A DNA stretch of 64,000 bases from Pseudomonas sp. (GTDB lineage: Bacteria; Pseudomonadota; Gammaproteobacteria; Pseudomonadales; Pseudomonadaceae): assembly GCF_030698175.1 (NCBI RefSeq), contig NZ_JAUYNT010000020.1:1-64000 (forward strand), read 5' to 3'. This document shows, piece by piece, positions 37,122 through 47,186 of the stretch. Every line of letters starts with the position of its first letter. The stretch's first letter is position 1. A program made the translations under genes and the position numbers. The notes below the pieces were generated by a model. It did no database searches, was not told the origin of the DNA, and worked only from the letters and a program-made list of their open reading frames with translations.

Positions 37122-38176
37122 CTGAGATCCATTGGTGGCTGGACGCGTGTCGTCAGCCCGATAGCGCCGCCGCCGCCGCCGCCACGGCCCGACAGGGCCA
37201 GCTGACCAAGCCGGCCGGGGCGCTGGGCCAACTGGAAACCATCGTCATTCAACTGGCCGGTTTGCAGGGCCGCGAACAGCCGCAGATTGAGCGGCCGTGG
37301 CTGAGCCTGTTTGCCGGCGATCATGGCGTGGTGGCGGAGGGCGTGTCGGCCTATCCGCAGGCGGTCACGGCGCAGATGCTGCTTAACTTCGTCAGCGGCG
37401 GCGCGGCGGTTAGCGTGTTGGCCAAGGTACAAAACATACCGCTGGAAGTGGTGGATCTCGGCACCATCGACCCTAGTCTGGAGTTGCTCGGCGTGCGCCA
37501 TCTGCGCCTCGGTGCCGGCACCGCCAATTTTGCTCAAGCCCCGGCGATGAGCGTCGAGCAATGCCAGTTGGCGCTGGCCGCTGGTCGCGATGCGGTGGCG
37601 CGGGCCCAGGCAGCTGGCACGGATTTATTTCTCGCCGGCGAGATGGGCATCGGCAATACCAGCGCCGCCACCGCGCTGGCCTGCGCCCTGAGCGCTGCGA
37701 CTCCGGCGCAGTTGGTCGGCCCCGGCACCGGGCTGGATCAAGCCGGCGTTGCCCATAAACAAGCGGTCATCGAGCGGGCGCTGGCGCTGCATGGCGTAGC
37801 GCTGGCCGAGCCTTTCGAGGCCTTGCGCCGCGTCGGTGGTTTCGAGCTGGCAGCCCTGACCGGCGCTTATTTGAGCTGCGCGCAAAGCGGCATACCGGCG
37901 CTGGTGGATGGTTTTATTTGCACGGCGGCGGCGCTCTGTGCGCAGCGGCTGAACCCGGTGTGCGCGCCCTGGTTGCTGTTTGCCCACGCCGGCGCCGAGC
38001 CCGGGCATGCCGCGCTGCTGGCCAGCTTAAATGCCCGGCCGCTGCTCGACCTAGGCCTGCGCCTAGGCGAGGGCAGTGGCGCGGCCTTGGCTTTACCCTT
38101 AATCAAGTTGGCCTGCGAGCTGCATGCGGGCATGGCCACTTTTCAACAAGCAGCAGTGACGGAGCGGCAAGCATGA
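37118..38176 (+). CDS. cobT: Nicotinate-nucleotide:dimethylbenzimidazole phosphoribosyltransferase CobT
   Basis: CobT activates DMB to alpha-ribazole phosphate using nicotinate mononucleotide. The 352-residue protein shows [46 protein letters not shown] and the conserved C-terminal Glu of [15 protein letters not shown]. This is the nucleotide-loop CobT, not the cobaltochelatase subunit of the same name. It overlaps cobU and the phosphatase gene by four bases each. Confidence 0.95.
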   Translation: MTEIHWWLDACRQPDSAAAAAATARQGQLTKPAGALGQLETIVIQLAGLQGREQPQIERPWLSLFAGDHGVVAEGVSAYPQAVTAQMLLNFVSGGAAVSVLAKVQNIPLEVVDLGTIDPSLELLGVRHLRLGAGTANFAQAPAMSVEQCQLALAAGRDAVARAQAAGTDLFLAGEMGIGNTSAATALACALSAATPAQLVGPGTGLDQAGVAHKQAVIERALALHGVALAEPFEALRRVGGFELAALTGAYLSCAQSGIPALVDGFICTAAALCAQRLNPVCAPWLLFAHAGAEPGHAALLASLNARPLLDLGLRLGEGSGAALALPLIKLACELHAGMATFQQAAVTERQA

Positions 38177-38760
38177 GCCTACAACTGGATTTATTGCGCC
38201 ACGGTGAAACCACCGGCGGCAACGGTTTTCGCGGCAGTCTGGATGATCAATTGACCGACAACGGCCACACGCAAATGCAGCAAGCCCTGGCCGATTTTGG
38301 CGGCTGGGATCTGGTGATCAGCTCGCCACTGCAGCGCTGCCAAGCGTTCGCCGAGCAATTCGCCGAGGCCCGTGGCTTGCCGCTACGCATCGAAGCGGAC
38401 CTGCGCGAGTTGCACTTTGGCGAGTGGGAAGGGCGCAACGCCGCCGAGATTCTGTTCGAAGATGAACAAGCCCTGGGCCAGTTCTGGAACGACCCCTACG
38501 GTTTCACCCCACCGGCGGCTGAGCCAGTGCGCGAGTTTGCCAACCGGGTGTTGACTACCATCGGGCGCCTGAGCGCCGAACTGGCCGGCCAGCGCGTGCT
38601 GGTGATTACTCATGGCGGCGTAATGCGCCTGCTGCTGGCCCGTGCCCGTGGCTTGCCGGAGGCGCACTTGCTGCAAGTGGAAGTGCCGCACGCAACGCTC
38701 AAGGGCTTGAGCTGCGTGGCCGGTGAATTTAATGAAGTGGCACCGTGCCGGCTTTCCTGA
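38173..38760 (+). CDS. Alpha-ribazole phosphatase (histidine phosphatase family)
   Basis: This 195-residue histidine phosphatase has the catalytic RHGET motif (residues 9-13) and the second His in [13 protein letters not shown]. It probably removes phosphate from alpha-ribazole-5-phosphate or adenosylcobalamin-5-phosphate, as CobC/CobZ-type enzymes do in this position. Start ATG 38173 overlaps the cobT stop, and the last 16 bases overlap the GTG start of cobS. The name cobC is avoided because it is used above for the aminotransferase. Confidence 0.88.
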   Translation: MSLQLDLLRHGETTGGNGFRGSLDDQLTDNGHTQMQQALADFGGWDLVISSPLQRCQAFAEQFAEARGLPLRIEADLRELHFGEWEGRNAAEILFEDEQALGQFWNDPYGFTPPAAEPVREFANRVLTTIGRLSAELAGQRVLVITHGGVMRLLLARARGLPEAHLLQVEVPHATLKGLSCVAGEFNEVAPCRLS

Positions 38761-39485
38761 TCGCCCTGCAGTTTCTCACCCGCTTGCCGATCAGCCTGCC
38801 GGGCATGCCGGCGACCCAGGAAATGGGCCGTTCGCTGCTCAGTTATCCGCTGGTGGGCTTGCTGATCGGTGCTCTGTTGCTACTGGCGCAGTGGGCGCTG
38901 GAGGGCACTGCGCCCTTGCTGCAGGCGGCGCTGCTGTTGCTGTTGTGGGTCGGTCTGACCGGCGGCCTGCATCTGGATGGTTTAGCCGACAGCGCCGATG
39001 CTTGGGCCGGCGGTTATGGTGATCGCGAGCGCACCCTGTCGATCATGCAAGACCCGCGCAGCGGGCCGATTGCGGTGGTGGTCTTGGTTTTGCTGCTGCT
39101 GCTCAAGTTCGCCGCCCTGGCGACCTTGCTGCAAGCCGGCCAGCCATTGGCCTTGCTGCTGGCGCCCTGGTTGGCGCGGGGTTTGTTGCCGCTGCTGTTT
39201 CTGACTACGCCTTACGTGCGCGCTGGCGGTTTAGGCGCGGCCCTGGCCGAGCACTTGCCACGGCGTGAACTGCCGTTCTGGTTGGCCGGCCACGGCCTGT
39301 TGCTGCTGGTGCTTGGCGGTTGGTCGGGGCTGTTGGCCGTGCTGGCGGCATTGCTGTTATTGACCGGCCTACGCCAACTGATGCTGCAACGCCTAGGCGG
39401 CTGCACCGGCGACACCGCCGGCGCCCTGGTCGAGTTGGCCGAGGCGACTGTGTTGCTAGCGTTGGCGCTGCAGCTGAGCGTCTAA
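38745..39485 (+). CDS. cobS: Adenosylcobinamide-GDP ribazoletransferase CobS
   Basis: CobS joins alpha-ribazole to adenosylcobinamide-GDP in the inner membrane, the last step to adenosylcobalamin. The 246-residue protein is strongly hydrophobic (six to seven segments), with ALQFLTRLPI near the start and GGLHLDGLADSADAWAGG (motif GGLHLDGLADSADA) as signature. GTG 38745 is the start, inside the phosphatase gene. This is the end of the operon. Confidence 0.94.
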   Translation: MPAFLIALQFLTRLPISLPGMPATQEMGRSLLSYPLVGLLIGALLLLAQWALEGTAPLLQAALLLLLWVGLTGGLHLDGLADSADAWAGGYGDRERTLSIMQDPRSGPIAVVVLVLLLLLKFAALATLLQAGQPLALLLAPWLARGLLPLLFLTTPYVRAGGLGAALAEHLPRRELPFWLAGHGLLLLVLGGWSGLLAVLAALLLLTGLRQLMLQRLGGCTGDTAGALVELAEATVLLALALQLSV

Positions 39486-39523
39486 GAGAATAGTTAAGGA
39501 GATGTCTGCGTTGCTTTGGCTTC

Positions 39524-39635
39524 GTAGGGTGCCGGTGAGCCTGCGAACCGCACCACTTTGCGACAGCTCGCTTTTCTCTTGGGTCTCGCCGTAGCCGCTG
39601 GTGCGTTACGCCGCTTCGCGGCTAACACACCCTAC
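39524..39635. repeat. Degenerate family A element between cobS and thrB
   Basis: GTAGGGTGCCGGTGAGCC opens it and GCTAACACACCCTAC closes it. Internal sequence GGTGCGTTACGCCGC is a variant inverted pair. It fills most of the 214-base gap; nothing else was seen there. Confidence 0.5.
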
Positions 39636-39699
39636 ATAAGCGCAGCCAACCACTGACGGGTACAGAGTCATTATTTAGGCCCGCCGGCACGGCTGCAGA

Positions 39700-40644
39700 T
39701 CAACCCGGCAAGGGCGGCGCAGTCTGCCAGCGGCAGGCGAGCAGTTGTTGGTATTGCTGCGGGTCTTTTGGTTGGCCGCTGTGGCCGCGGTAGTCGGCGC
39801 TGGCCAGCAGGCGCGACAGCCAGAAGCGCAGGCAGGCGATGCGCAACATCAATGGCCAGAGTTCGGCTTCGGCGCCGCTGAAGGGACGAAGCTGTGCATA
39901 ACCGGTCAGCAGCGCGGCGCAGCGTTCGGGGTCAAGCTCGCCGTCGTCCAGGCTGCACCAGTCGTTTACGGCAATCGCCAGGTCATAGAGCATCGGCCCC
40001 GAGCAGGCGTTGTAAAAGTCGATCACCCCACTCAGTTGCTCACCGTCAAACAGCACATTGTCGCGAAACAGATCGCCATGCAGATTGGCGCTCGGCAGGT
40101 GCGGCAGTGCCGCTTGCAGGGCGGGAATCTCGTCCAGGCTGGCGCGCAGCAAAGTGGCGGCGACGGGGTGCAGTTGCGCAGCTTGTTGTCTGCCTTGCTC
40201 AAGCATCCAGGTTAAACCACGGTCGGTTTGGCGTGGCAGCGGTTGCGCGGTGGTTGCCAGGTGTAAGCGCGCCAGCCAGGCACCGACTGCGCGGCAATGC
40301 TGGGGCGTTGGCTGTTGCACATGTCGGCCGGCCAGGCGTGGTTGCAGCAGTGCCGGTTTGCCGGCCAGTTGCCGTAATGCTTGGCCGTCCGCTGTCGGTA
40401 CCGCGTAGGGCACGGCAAAATCCTGCTGATGCAGACGCTCCAATAGCTCGATAAAGAATGGCAGCTCGCTGGCCTGGCCGCGCTCGATCAGGGTCAGGAC
40501 GAACTCGCCTTGCTCCAGACTGACGAAGAAATTGCTGTTCTCGCTGCCCTCGACAATCGGCTGATAGTCGAGCAGTTGGCCCAGCTGATAGGGCTGCACA
40601 AAGGCCTCGAGTTGCGCGCGGGTCAGGGGGGTGAATACGGCCAT
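39700..40644 (-). CDS. thrB: Homoserine kinase ThrB
   Basis: This 314-residue protein is of the APH/choline-kinase-like homoserine kinase family used by Pseudomonas, which phosphorylates homoserine for threonine synthesis. N-terminal GSENSNFFVSLEQGEFVLTL is the nucleotide loop. The Brenner motif HGDLFRDNVLFDGEQLSGVIDF holds the catalytic Asp in NLHGDLFRDN and the Mg2+ Asp in GVIDF. It stands alone between repeats, and choline-type names reflect only the fold. Confidence 0.88.
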   Translation of the reverse strand: MAVFTPLTRAQLEAFVQPYQLGQLLDYQPIVEGSENSNFFVSLEQGEFVLTLIERGQASELPFFIELLERLHQQDFAVPYAVPTADGQALRQLAGKPALLQPRLAGRHVQQPTPQHCRAVGAWLARLHLATTAQPLPRQTDRGLTWMLEQGRQQAAQLHPVAATLLRASLDEIPALQAALPHLPSANLHGDLFRDNVLFDGEQLSGVIDFYNACSGPMLYDLAIAVNDWCSLDDGELDPERCAALLTGYAQLRPFSGAEAELWPLMLRIACLRFWLSRLLASADYRGHSGQPKDPQQYQQLLACRWQTAPPLPG

Positions 40645-40697
40645 GGGGGGTTACCAGCGGATCGGGTGGGGTGAGGGCTGTGGTTTTGTGGTGGTTC

Positions 40698-40807
40698 TGT
40701 AGGAGGGGCTTTAGCGACCCACATGGATGTGGGAAATGCGGCGAGCCGTATGGAACGGCTGCCGCCCGCGATAGGGCAACAGCATCGCGGTTAAAACCGC
40801 TCCTACA
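40698..40807. repeat. Family B composite REP-like repeat, copy 1
   Basis: Ends TGTAGGAGGGGCTTTAGC and CGGTTAAAACCGCTCCTACA are inverted. The core holds CCCACATGGATGTGGG, a perfect small palindrome, then GAGCCGTATGGAACGGCTGC. There is no gene. Copies with the same core are at 44253, 53919 and 57550. Confidence 0.75.
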
Positions 40808-40822
40808 AGGATCATCTGTGCT

Positions 40823-42505
40823 TTAACGCAACGCCTTACCCCGCACCGGCGCATCACCGGCCACGTAATAATCGGCATCGCTGCGCGGCAGCGGCGCGCG
40901 GCCACGGATTTGATCGGCGATCTTCTCGGCCAGCATGATGGTCGGGGCATTGAGGTTGCCGGTGGTGATCAGCGGCATGATCGAGGCGTCGACCACCCGC
41001 AGCCCTTCGAGGCCATGCACCCGGCCCTGGCCATCGACCACCGCCATGGCATCGCTGCCCATCTTGCACGAGCAGGACGGGTGGAAGGCGGTCTCGGCGT
41101 GCTCGCGGATAAATTGATCCAGCTCGGCGTCAGTTTGCAGCGCCAGGCCGGGGCTCAGTTCTTTGCCGCGAAATGGGTCCAGCGCCGGTTGCGCCATGAT
41201 CTCGCGGGTGATGCGGATGCCGTCGCGAAACTCTTGCCAGTCCTGCTCATGGGCCATGTAGTTGAACAGGATGCTCGGGTGCTGGCGCGGGTCTTTCGAA
41301 CGCAGGCGGATGCGCCCGCGGCTGGGCGAGCGCATGGAGCCGACATGGGCCTGGAAACCGTGCTCCTTGACTGCGTTGCTGCCGTTGTAATTAATCGCTA
41401 CCGGCAAGAAGTGGTACTGAATATTCGGCCAGGCGAACTCGGCGCGGGTGCGGATAAAACCACCGGCCTCGAACTGATTACTGGCGCCGCTGCCGGTGCC
41501 GAGAAACAACCATTCGGCGCCAATTGCCGGCTGGTTCCACCAGAGCAGGGCCGGGTACAGCGACACCGGTTGGGTGCACTGGTACTGCAGGTACATTTCC
41601 AGGTGGTCCTGCAGGTTCTCGCCGACGCCGGGCAAGTCATGCACCACGGCTATGTCCAAATCCCGCAGCAAGTCGGCCGGGCCGACGCCGGAGCGTTGCA
41701 GAATCTGTGGTGAGGCAATCGCGCCGCCGCACAGCAGCACTTCGCGCTTGGCCTGCACGCTGATTGGCGTATCGCTGTCGCCCTGCAGATAAGCCACGCC
41801 GACGGCGCGCTTGCCGTCGAACAGAATCCGCTCGGTCAGGGCGTGGGTGACTATGGTCAGGTTGGGCCGGCCACGGGCCTGATCCAAGTAACCACGGGCA
41901 GTGCTGGAGCGCCGGCCCTTGGGGGTTACGGTGCGGCTCATGGGGCCGAAGCCTTCTTGCTGATAGCCGTTGAGGTCGTCGGTGGCGGGAAAGCCCGCCT
42001 GCACACCAGCCTCGACCATGGCCTTGAACAGTGGATTATTGTCGGCCTTGGGGGTGGTCACGCTAACCGGGCCATCGCCGCCGTGGTAGGCGTTGGCGCC
42101 CAGGTCGCGGCTTTCGGATTTACGAAAATACGGCAGGCAATGGCTATAGCTCCAGTCTTCCAGGCCTGGGATTTGCGCCCAGCCGTCGTAGTCCAGGGCG
42201 TTGCCACGGATGTAGCACATGCCGTTGATCAAGGATGAGCCACCCAGGCCCTTGCCGCGCCCGCACTCCATACGGCGGTTATTCATATGCGGCTCGGGTT
42301 CGGTCTGGTAGGCCCAGTTGTAGCGTTTACCCTGCAGCGGATAGGCCAGGGCGGCGGGCATCTGGGTGCGAAAATCCAGCCGATAATCCGGGCCGCCGGC
42401 CTCCAGCAACAACACGCTGACGCCGGCATCTTCGCTCAGGCGAGTGGCCAGCACGTTACCCGCCGAGCCGGCGCCGATGATGATGTAGTCGTATTGCTGG
42501 GGCAT
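40823..42505 (-). CDS. betA: Choline dehydrogenase BetA
   Basis: BetA is an FAD-dependent GMC oxidoreductase that oxidises choline to betaine aldehyde at the membrane. The 560-residue protein begins [20 protein letters not shown], the FAD-binding loop (GAGSAG). [12 protein letters not shown] and the C-terminal [31 protein letters not shown], whose key part is DASIMP, are GMC signatures. The frame upstream to 42598 is not used. It is the last gene of the bet cluster on this strand, after betB, with a family A repeat in between. Confidence 0.95.
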   Translation of the reverse strand: MPQQYDYIIIGAGSAGNVLATRLSEDAGVSVLLLEAGGPDYRLDFRTQMPAALAYPLQGKRYNWAYQTEPEPHMNNRRMECGRGKGLGGSSLINGMCYIRGNALDYDGWAQIPGLEDWSYSHCLPYFRKSESRDLGANAYHGGDGPVSVTTPKADNNPLFKAMVEAGVQAGFPATDDLNGYQQEGFGPMSRTVTPKGRRSSTARGYLDQARGRPNLTIVTHALTERILFDGKRAVGVAYLQGDSDTPISVQAKREVLLCGGAIASPQILQRSGVGPADLLRDLDIAVVHDLPGVGENLQDHLEMYLQYQCTQPVSLYPALLWWNQPAIGAEWLFLGTGSGASNQFEAGGFIRTRAEFAWPNIQYHFLPVAINYNGSNAVKEHGFQAHVGSMRSPSRGRIRLRSKDPRQHPSILFNYMAHEQDWQEFRDGIRITREIMAQPALDPFRGKELSPGLALQTDAELDQFIREHAETAFHPSCSCKMGSDAMAVVDGQGRVHGLEGLRVVDASIMPLITTGNLNAPTIMLAEKIADQIRGRAPLPRSDADYYVAGDAPVRGKALR

Positions 42506-42537
42506 GGAAGATTCCTGTGACGGATGGAGCAAGTTCT

Positions 42538-42690
42538 GTAGGGTGGGGCGCTTAGCGGCTTTCAGGTTGACAGTCGATAGTCGTGCGCCGTAACCCACCG
42601 GTTGAACCCATAGGGATATGGTGGGTTACGTGGCGTCCGCTTTCGGGGGTGACCTTGAGCCTGCAGCCTTACGCCACTAACCCACCCTAC
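42538..42690. repeat. Family A element between betB and betA
   Basis: GTAGGGTGGGGCGCTTAGC at the left and GCCACTAACCCACCCTAC at the right are the inverted ends. TAACCCACCGG and GGTGGGTTACG form an inner pair. It occupies most of the 195-base betB-betA gap. Confidence 0.65.
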
Positions 42691-42700
42691 GAGTCGTTGT

Positions 42701-44176
42701 TCAAAACACCGAGCTATAGCCGCCCAACTCGACCTGTACGGATTTGATCCGAGTGTATTGCGCCAGGGTGGTCAGGCCGTTCTCACGGCCGACCCCGGAT
42801 TGCTTGTAACCGCCAACCGGCATTTCCGCCGGGGACTCGCCCCAGGTGTTGATCCAGCAGATGCCGGCCTCCAACTGATGAATGACGCGGTGGGCGCGAT
42901 TGATATCCTGGGTCACCACGCCGGCGGCCAGGCCAAATTCGCTGTCGTTGGCGCGGCGGATCACTTCATCCTCATCGTCATAGACCAGGATGCTCATCAC
43001 CGGGCCGAAGATCTCTTCACGGACGATAGTCATGCTGTCTTTGCAGTCGGTGAACACCGTCGGCGCCACATAGGCGCCGTTGGCGTAGTCGCCCTCGGTG
43101 ACGCGCTCGCCGCCAATCAGCAACCGTGCGCCCTCGGCTTTGCCCTTGGCGATATAGCCGAGCACGTTGTCCATATGGGCGAAGCTCACCAGCGGGCCGA
43201 AGTTGGTGGCTTCATCTTGCGGGCTGCCGAGGCGAATGCGTTTGACCCGCTCCAGCACCTTGGCTTCGAAGCGTGCCTGTAGGCCGCGCGGCACGAACAC
43301 CCGGGTGCCGTTGGTGCAGACTTGCCCAGAGCTGTAGAAGTTGGCCATTACCGCGATGTCGGCGGCGCGGTTGAGGTTGGCGTCCTCGAAGATGATCAGC
43401 GGCGACTTGCCTCCCAGCTCCATGGTGACTTCCTTGAGCGAGGAGCTCGAGGCGCTGGCCATGACTTTTTTGCCGGTGTCGGTGCCGCCGGTGAAGGAGA
43501 TTTTCTCGATCCGCGGGTGCTCGGTCAGCCAGGTACCGACTTCGCGACCGCTGCCGGTGAGCACGTTGAACACGCCATCGGGCAGGCCGGCGGCGGTGTA
43601 GATCTCGGCGAGTTTGAGGGTGGTCAGCGAAGTCATCTCGCTGGGTTTGAAGATCATCGCGTTGCCGGCCGCCAGGGCCGGCGCGGACTTCCACAGGGCG
43701 ATCTGGATCGGGTAGTTCCAGGCGCCGATGCCGGCCACCACCCCCAGCGGTTCGCGGCGGGTGTAGACGAAGGAGGAGGGCCGCAGCGGGATTTGCTCGC
43801 CTTCGATGGCCGGCACTAAGCCGGCGTAATACTCCAGCACGTCGGCGCCGGTGACTATGTCGACATAGCGGGTTTCCGACAGCGGCTTGCCGGTGTCGAG
43901 GGTTTCCAGCTCGGCCAGCTCGTCGTTGTGCTCGCGCAGAATATCCACCGCTTTGCGCAAAATGCGCGAGCGCTGCATGGAGGTCATCGCCGCCCAGACT
44001 TTTTGTCCCTGCTCGGCGCTGACCACCGCCCGCTCGACATCGGCCTGACTGGCTCGCTGCAGCACAGCTAACACCTCGCCATTGGCCGGGTTGATCGACT
44101 CGAAGGTGGCGCCGCTGGTGGCGTCGACATAGATGCCGTGGATATAGAGCTGTTGTTGTTTGGCGAAGCGGGGCAT
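42701..44176 (-). CDS. betB: Betaine aldehyde dehydrogenase BetB
   Basis: BetB oxidises betaine aldehyde to glycine betaine with NAD(P)+. This 491-residue ALDH has [17 protein letters not shown] with catalytic Glu, and [13 protein letters not shown] with the catalytic Cys. The C-terminal [16 protein letters not shown] is the ALDH end motif. Its length is the usual Pseudomonas one. It precedes betA in transcription order and follows betI by about 230 bases that hold a family B repeat. Confidence 0.95.
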   Translation of the reverse strand: MPRFAKQQQLYIHGIYVDATSGATFESINPANGEVLAVLQRASQADVERAVVSAEQGQKVWAAMTSMQRSRILRKAVDILREHNDELAELETLDTGKPLSETRYVDIVTGADVLEYYAGLVPAIEGEQIPLRPSSFVYTRREPLGVVAGIGAWNYPIQIALWKSAPALAAGNAMIFKPSEMTSLTTLKLAEIYTAAGLPDGVFNVLTGSGREVGTWLTEHPRIEKISFTGGTDTGKKVMASASSSSLKEVTMELGGKSPLIIFEDANLNRAADIAVMANFYSSGQVCTNGTRVFVPRGLQARFEAKVLERVKRIRLGSPQDEATNFGPLVSFAHMDNVLGYIAKGKAEGARLLIGGERVTEGDYANGAYVAPTVFTDCKDSMTIVREEIFGPVMSILVYDDEDEVIRRANDSEFGLAAGVVTQDINRAHRVIHQLEAGICWINTWGESPAEMPVGGYKQSGVGRENGLTTLAQYTRIKSVQVELGGYSSVF

Positions 44177-44252
44177 AAAACTCTCCTGCAGCTGGGCAGT
44201 AACACCACCGGGCCAGGCCCGGCGGTCAAGAAAATAAGGTCAAACACGAACC

Positions 44253-44376
44253 TGTAGGAGGGGCTTTAGCGACCCACATGGATGTGGGAAATGCGGTAAG
44301 CCGTATGGAACGGCTGCCGCCCGCGATGCTTTTGCGCTGTAAGCACCATCTGATCGCGGCTGAAGCCGCTCCTACA
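44253..44376. repeat. Family B composite REP-like repeat, copy 2
   Basis: Ends TGTAGGAGGGGCTTTAGC and GCTGAAGCCGCTCCTACA, with the same CCCACATGGATGTGGG and CCGTATGGAACGG core as copy 1. It lies between betI and betB and would interrupt a betIBA transcript without blocking it. Confidence 0.75.
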
Positions 44377-44408
44377 CAAGCTGTACCGCTGATCCATTGC
44401 GTTAGGTT

Positions 44409-45008
44409 TCACACCAACACCGGCTGCTTGGCCAACTGTAAATCCAGGTATTCATAGGCGATTTGCAGCGCCTGTTCGACATCGAAGGCCGCACCCGACA
44501 GCGCGCCGCGCAGCCACAGGCCATCGACCAGGGCGGCCAAACCACGGGCCGCGCTGCGCGCCTGAGTCAGCGGCAAGACCCGCTTGAACTGGCTGCACAG
44601 GTTGGAATACAGCCGGTGGTCGTTGATCCGTTGCAGGCGTTGCAGGGATGGTTGGTGCATGCTGCTGGCCCAGAACGCCAGCCAGGTTTTCATCGCCGGG
44701 CCGTTGACCTGGCTGTCGTCGAAATTGCTCTGAATGATGGTGCGCAGGTGTAGCAGCGGTGTGTCCTGTTCGAGGGCTAAACGCCGCTCGCGCTGCACCT
44801 CAATCAGTTGGTTCATCAGGTGGCGCATGGTGGCTTCCAGCAGCCCGCCCTTATCCTGAAAATAATGGCTGATGATGCCGTTGGACACCCCCGCCAGCTT
44901 GGCGATCAGGGCAATACTGGCGTCATGCATGCCAACCTGATCGACGGCAGTGAGGGTGGCGTCGATCAGCTGCTTACGGCGAATCGGTTGCATTCCGACT
45001 TTAGGCAT
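44409..45008 (-). CDS. betI: TetR-family repressor BetI
   Basis: This 199-residue TetR-type regulator senses choline and represses bet genes. The N-terminal HTH reads [45 protein letters not shown] across about residues 12-57, with the recognition-helix part [14 protein letters not shown]. This matches BetI exactly in layout. It lies 44 bases after choV on the same strand and before betB. A BetI-type operator was found only at 54300-54320, before gbdR, not just upstream of betI. Confidence 0.92.
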   Translation of the reverse strand: MPKVGMQPIRRKQLIDATLTAVDQVGMHDASIALIAKLAGVSNGIISHYFQDKGGLLEATMRHLMNQLIEVQRERRLALEQDTPLLHLRTIIQSNFDDSQVNGPAMKTWLAFWASSMHQPSLQRLQRINDHRLYSNLCSQFKRVLPLTQARSAARGLAALVDGLWLRGALSGAAFDVEQALQIAYEYLDLQLAKQPVLV

Positions 45009-45052
45009 AAAGCACTCTCCTCATCCTTGGCGGATGTTATTCCGCCGGCCTG

Positions 45053-46231
45053 CTAGCCGTGATTCTTGCCGAGCAGGGCGTGATACATCTCGCTGTCACC
45101 GAGTACGCCGACTACCTTGTTTTGTTCGTGCAGCACCAGTTTTTGCCCGGTGTGGTAGCGGATATCCAAGGCTTCGCGCATGCCGATATTGCTGTCCACC
45201 AGGGTCGGCTGGCGCTGCAGGCTGCTCATCGGCTGGCCGCTGATCCAGCTCTGCAGGTGCAGCTTGTCGGTGCCTTGGCGGGCGCCGAGCACCAGGTTGT
45301 CGGCGCTCAGGCCCAGCCAGGAGTCGCTGCCGGGGTCCAGGCAGACTTCGCCATTGACCCGCGTGCAGTTGTTCAGATTGCGCATCAGGCTGCGGCCGCA
45401 CAGCACATTCAGCGGATTGGTGTGGGCGACAAACATGCGCACGTATTCATCCACCGGGTTGAGCACTATGTCTTCCGGCTGGCCGTGCTGGATGATCTTG
45501 CCGTCTTTCATGATGGCGATGCGCGAGCCGATCTTTAGCGCCTCGTCGAGGTCGTGGCTGACGAATACGATGGTTTTTTGCAGCTGGCGTTGCAGCACCA
45601 GCAACTCGTCCTGTAGCTGCTGACGAATCAGCGGGTCGAGGGCCGAGAAGGGTTCGTCCATCAGCAGAATGTCGGCGTCCATGGCCAGAGCGCGGGCCAG
45701 GCCGACCCGTTGCTGCATGCCGCCGGACAGCTCGTGGGGGCGCTTGTTGCGCCACTGGGTGAGGCCCACCAGCTCGAGCTTGGCATCGCTGAGCTTGCGA
45801 CATTCATCGGCGGTGCGGCCCTGCATTTCCAGGCCGAAGCTGATGTTCTCGCGCACCGTCAGCCAAGGCATCAGGGCGAATTTTTGAAAGACCATGGCGA
45901 TGCGTTTGGTGCGCATCATTTTCAGGGTGGCCGGCGAGCAGGAAACGATATCGATCGCCTGGCCTTCGTGCTCGATGACGATGCGCCCACGGCTGACCTG
46001 ATTGAGGCCATTGATGCAGCGCAGCAGGCTGGATTTGCCCGAGCCGGACAGGCCCATAAGGACGAAGATTTCGCCGCGCTCGATCTCCAGATTGGCGTTT
46101 TCCACGCCCACCACCTGGCCGGTCTGCTTGAGAATTTGGTCGCGGGACTGGCCTTTATCCAACAGCGCCAGCGCTTCACGGGGGGATTTGGAGAAGATCA
46201 CATCGACCTTCTCGAAGCGAATCAGGCTCAT
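45053..46231 (-). CDS. choV: Choline ABC transporter ATP-binding protein ChoV
   Basis: This 392-residue ATPase has Walker A GLSGSGKSSLLRC, signature LSGGMQQRVGLARALA and Walker B ILLMDEPFSALDP. It ends with a C-terminal regulatory region of about 100 residues resembling OpuAA-type CBS parts. It drives choline (betaine-type) uptake with ChoW and ChoX. ATG 46231 overlaps the choW stop. The longer open frame to 46762 runs through choW and is not real. Confidence 0.93.
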   Translation of the reverse strand: MSLIRFEKVDVIFSKSPREALALLDKGQSRDQILKQTGQVVGVENANLEIERGEIFVLMGLSGSGKSSLLRCINGLNQVSRGRIVIEHEGQAIDIVSCSPATLKMMRTKRIAMVFQKFALMPWLTVRENISFGLEMQGRTADECRKLSDAKLELVGLTQWRNKRPHELSGGMQQRVGLARALAMDADILLMDEPFSALDPLIRQQLQDELLVLQRQLQKTIVFVSHDLDEALKIGSRIAIMKDGKIIQHGQPEDIVLNPVDEYVRMFVAHTNPLNVLCGRSLMRNLNNCTRVNGEVCLDPGSDSWLGLSADNLVLGARQGTDKLHLQSWISGQPMSSLQRQPTLVDSNIGMREALDIRYHTGQKLVLHEQNKVVGVLGDSEMYHALLGKNHG

Positions 46232-47073
46232 GCTTCGGTCCTCACCTTGGCGTCGGGTTGTTTGCAGATACGGTCGAGCATGATCGCCAGCAGCACTATG
46301 GCCAGCCCGGCCTCGAAGCCCAGGGCGATGTCGGCGGTGTTCAGTGCGTTGACCACTGGCCGGCCGAGGCCGTCGGCCCCTACCAGAGCGGCGATTACCA
46401 CCATCGACAACGACAGCATGATGCATTGGGTAATGCCGGCGGCGATGCTCGGCATGGCATGGGGCAGTTCGATGCGGGTCAGCAATTGGCGCTTGGAGCA
46501 GCCGAAAGCCTTGCCGGCGTCCAGCAGTTCTTCCGGCACATCGCAGATGCCCAGGTAGGTCAGGCGGATCGGCGCGGCTACGGCGAACACCACGGTGGAA
46601 ATCAGCCCCGGCACCACGCCCAGGCCGAACAGGGTGAGAGTGGGGATCAGGTAAACGAAGGTCGGCACCGTCTGCATCAGGTCCAGGACCGGCCGCATGA
46701 TGGTGTAGAACACCGGTTTGTGGGCGGCAATGATGCCCAGCGGTACGCCGATGATGATGCACACCAGGGTGGCAAACAGCACCTGGGCCAGGGTTTCCAT
46801 GGTTTCTTGCCAGTAACCGAGGTTAAGGATCAGCAAGAAGGCCAGCGCGCAGAACAGGGTCAGGCCCCATTTGCGCTGAATAAAATGCGCCAGTAAGGCG
46901 AACAGGCCGATCAATACCAGCGGGTTGAACCAGGTCAGGGCGAAGGTGACGCCGTGAATCATCAGCGTCAGGGCATCGGCAAAGGCGTCGAAATACTCGG
47001 CGCCGTTGTCGGTCAGCCATTCGACGAACTGGGCGATGTACTGGCCTAGCGGGAGTTTGTAGTCAGTCAGCAT
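46228..47073 (-). CDS. choW: Choline ABC transporter permease ChoW
   Basis: This 281-residue permease has six or more membrane segments and the EAA-loop region GKAFGCSKRQLLTRIELPHAMPSI (key part FGCSKRQLLTRIELP). It follows choX and overlaps choV by four bases. ProW-type glycine betaine permeases are close relatives; the bet and ChoX context supports choline. Confidence 0.92.
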   Translation of the reverse strand: MLTDYKLPLGQYIAQFVEWLTDNGAEYFDAFADALTLMIHGVTFALTWFNPLVLIGLFALLAHFIQRKWGLTLFCALAFLLILNLGYWQETMETLAQVLFATLVCIIIGVPLGIIAAHKPVFYTIMRPVLDLMQTVPTFVYLIPTLTLFGLGVVPGLISTVVFAVAAPIRLTYLGICDVPEELLDAGKAFGCSKRQLLTRIELPHAMPSIAAGITQCIMLSLSMVVIAALVGADGLGRPVVNALNTADIALGFEAGLAIVLLAIMLDRICKQPDAKVRTEA

Positions 47074-47186
47074 GGTATTGAGCGTCCACCAGCAGAGATA
47101 AAACGGTAAGGCACAGACTAACTGTCAGGCGGTTGCTGGCAGACCACGCTTTGTTCGGCGTGGGCTGCCAGCGCGTTGACAGACTG

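Noticed and set aside
37118..38176. Cobaltochelatase CobT subunit
   Set aside because: The sequence is the phosphoribosyltransferase of the same name; no VWA or AAA+ features are present.
45053..46762. 569-codon frame covering choV and part of choW
   Set aside because: The first 177 codons lie in a non-coding frame of choW; ChoV homology begins only at ATG 46231.
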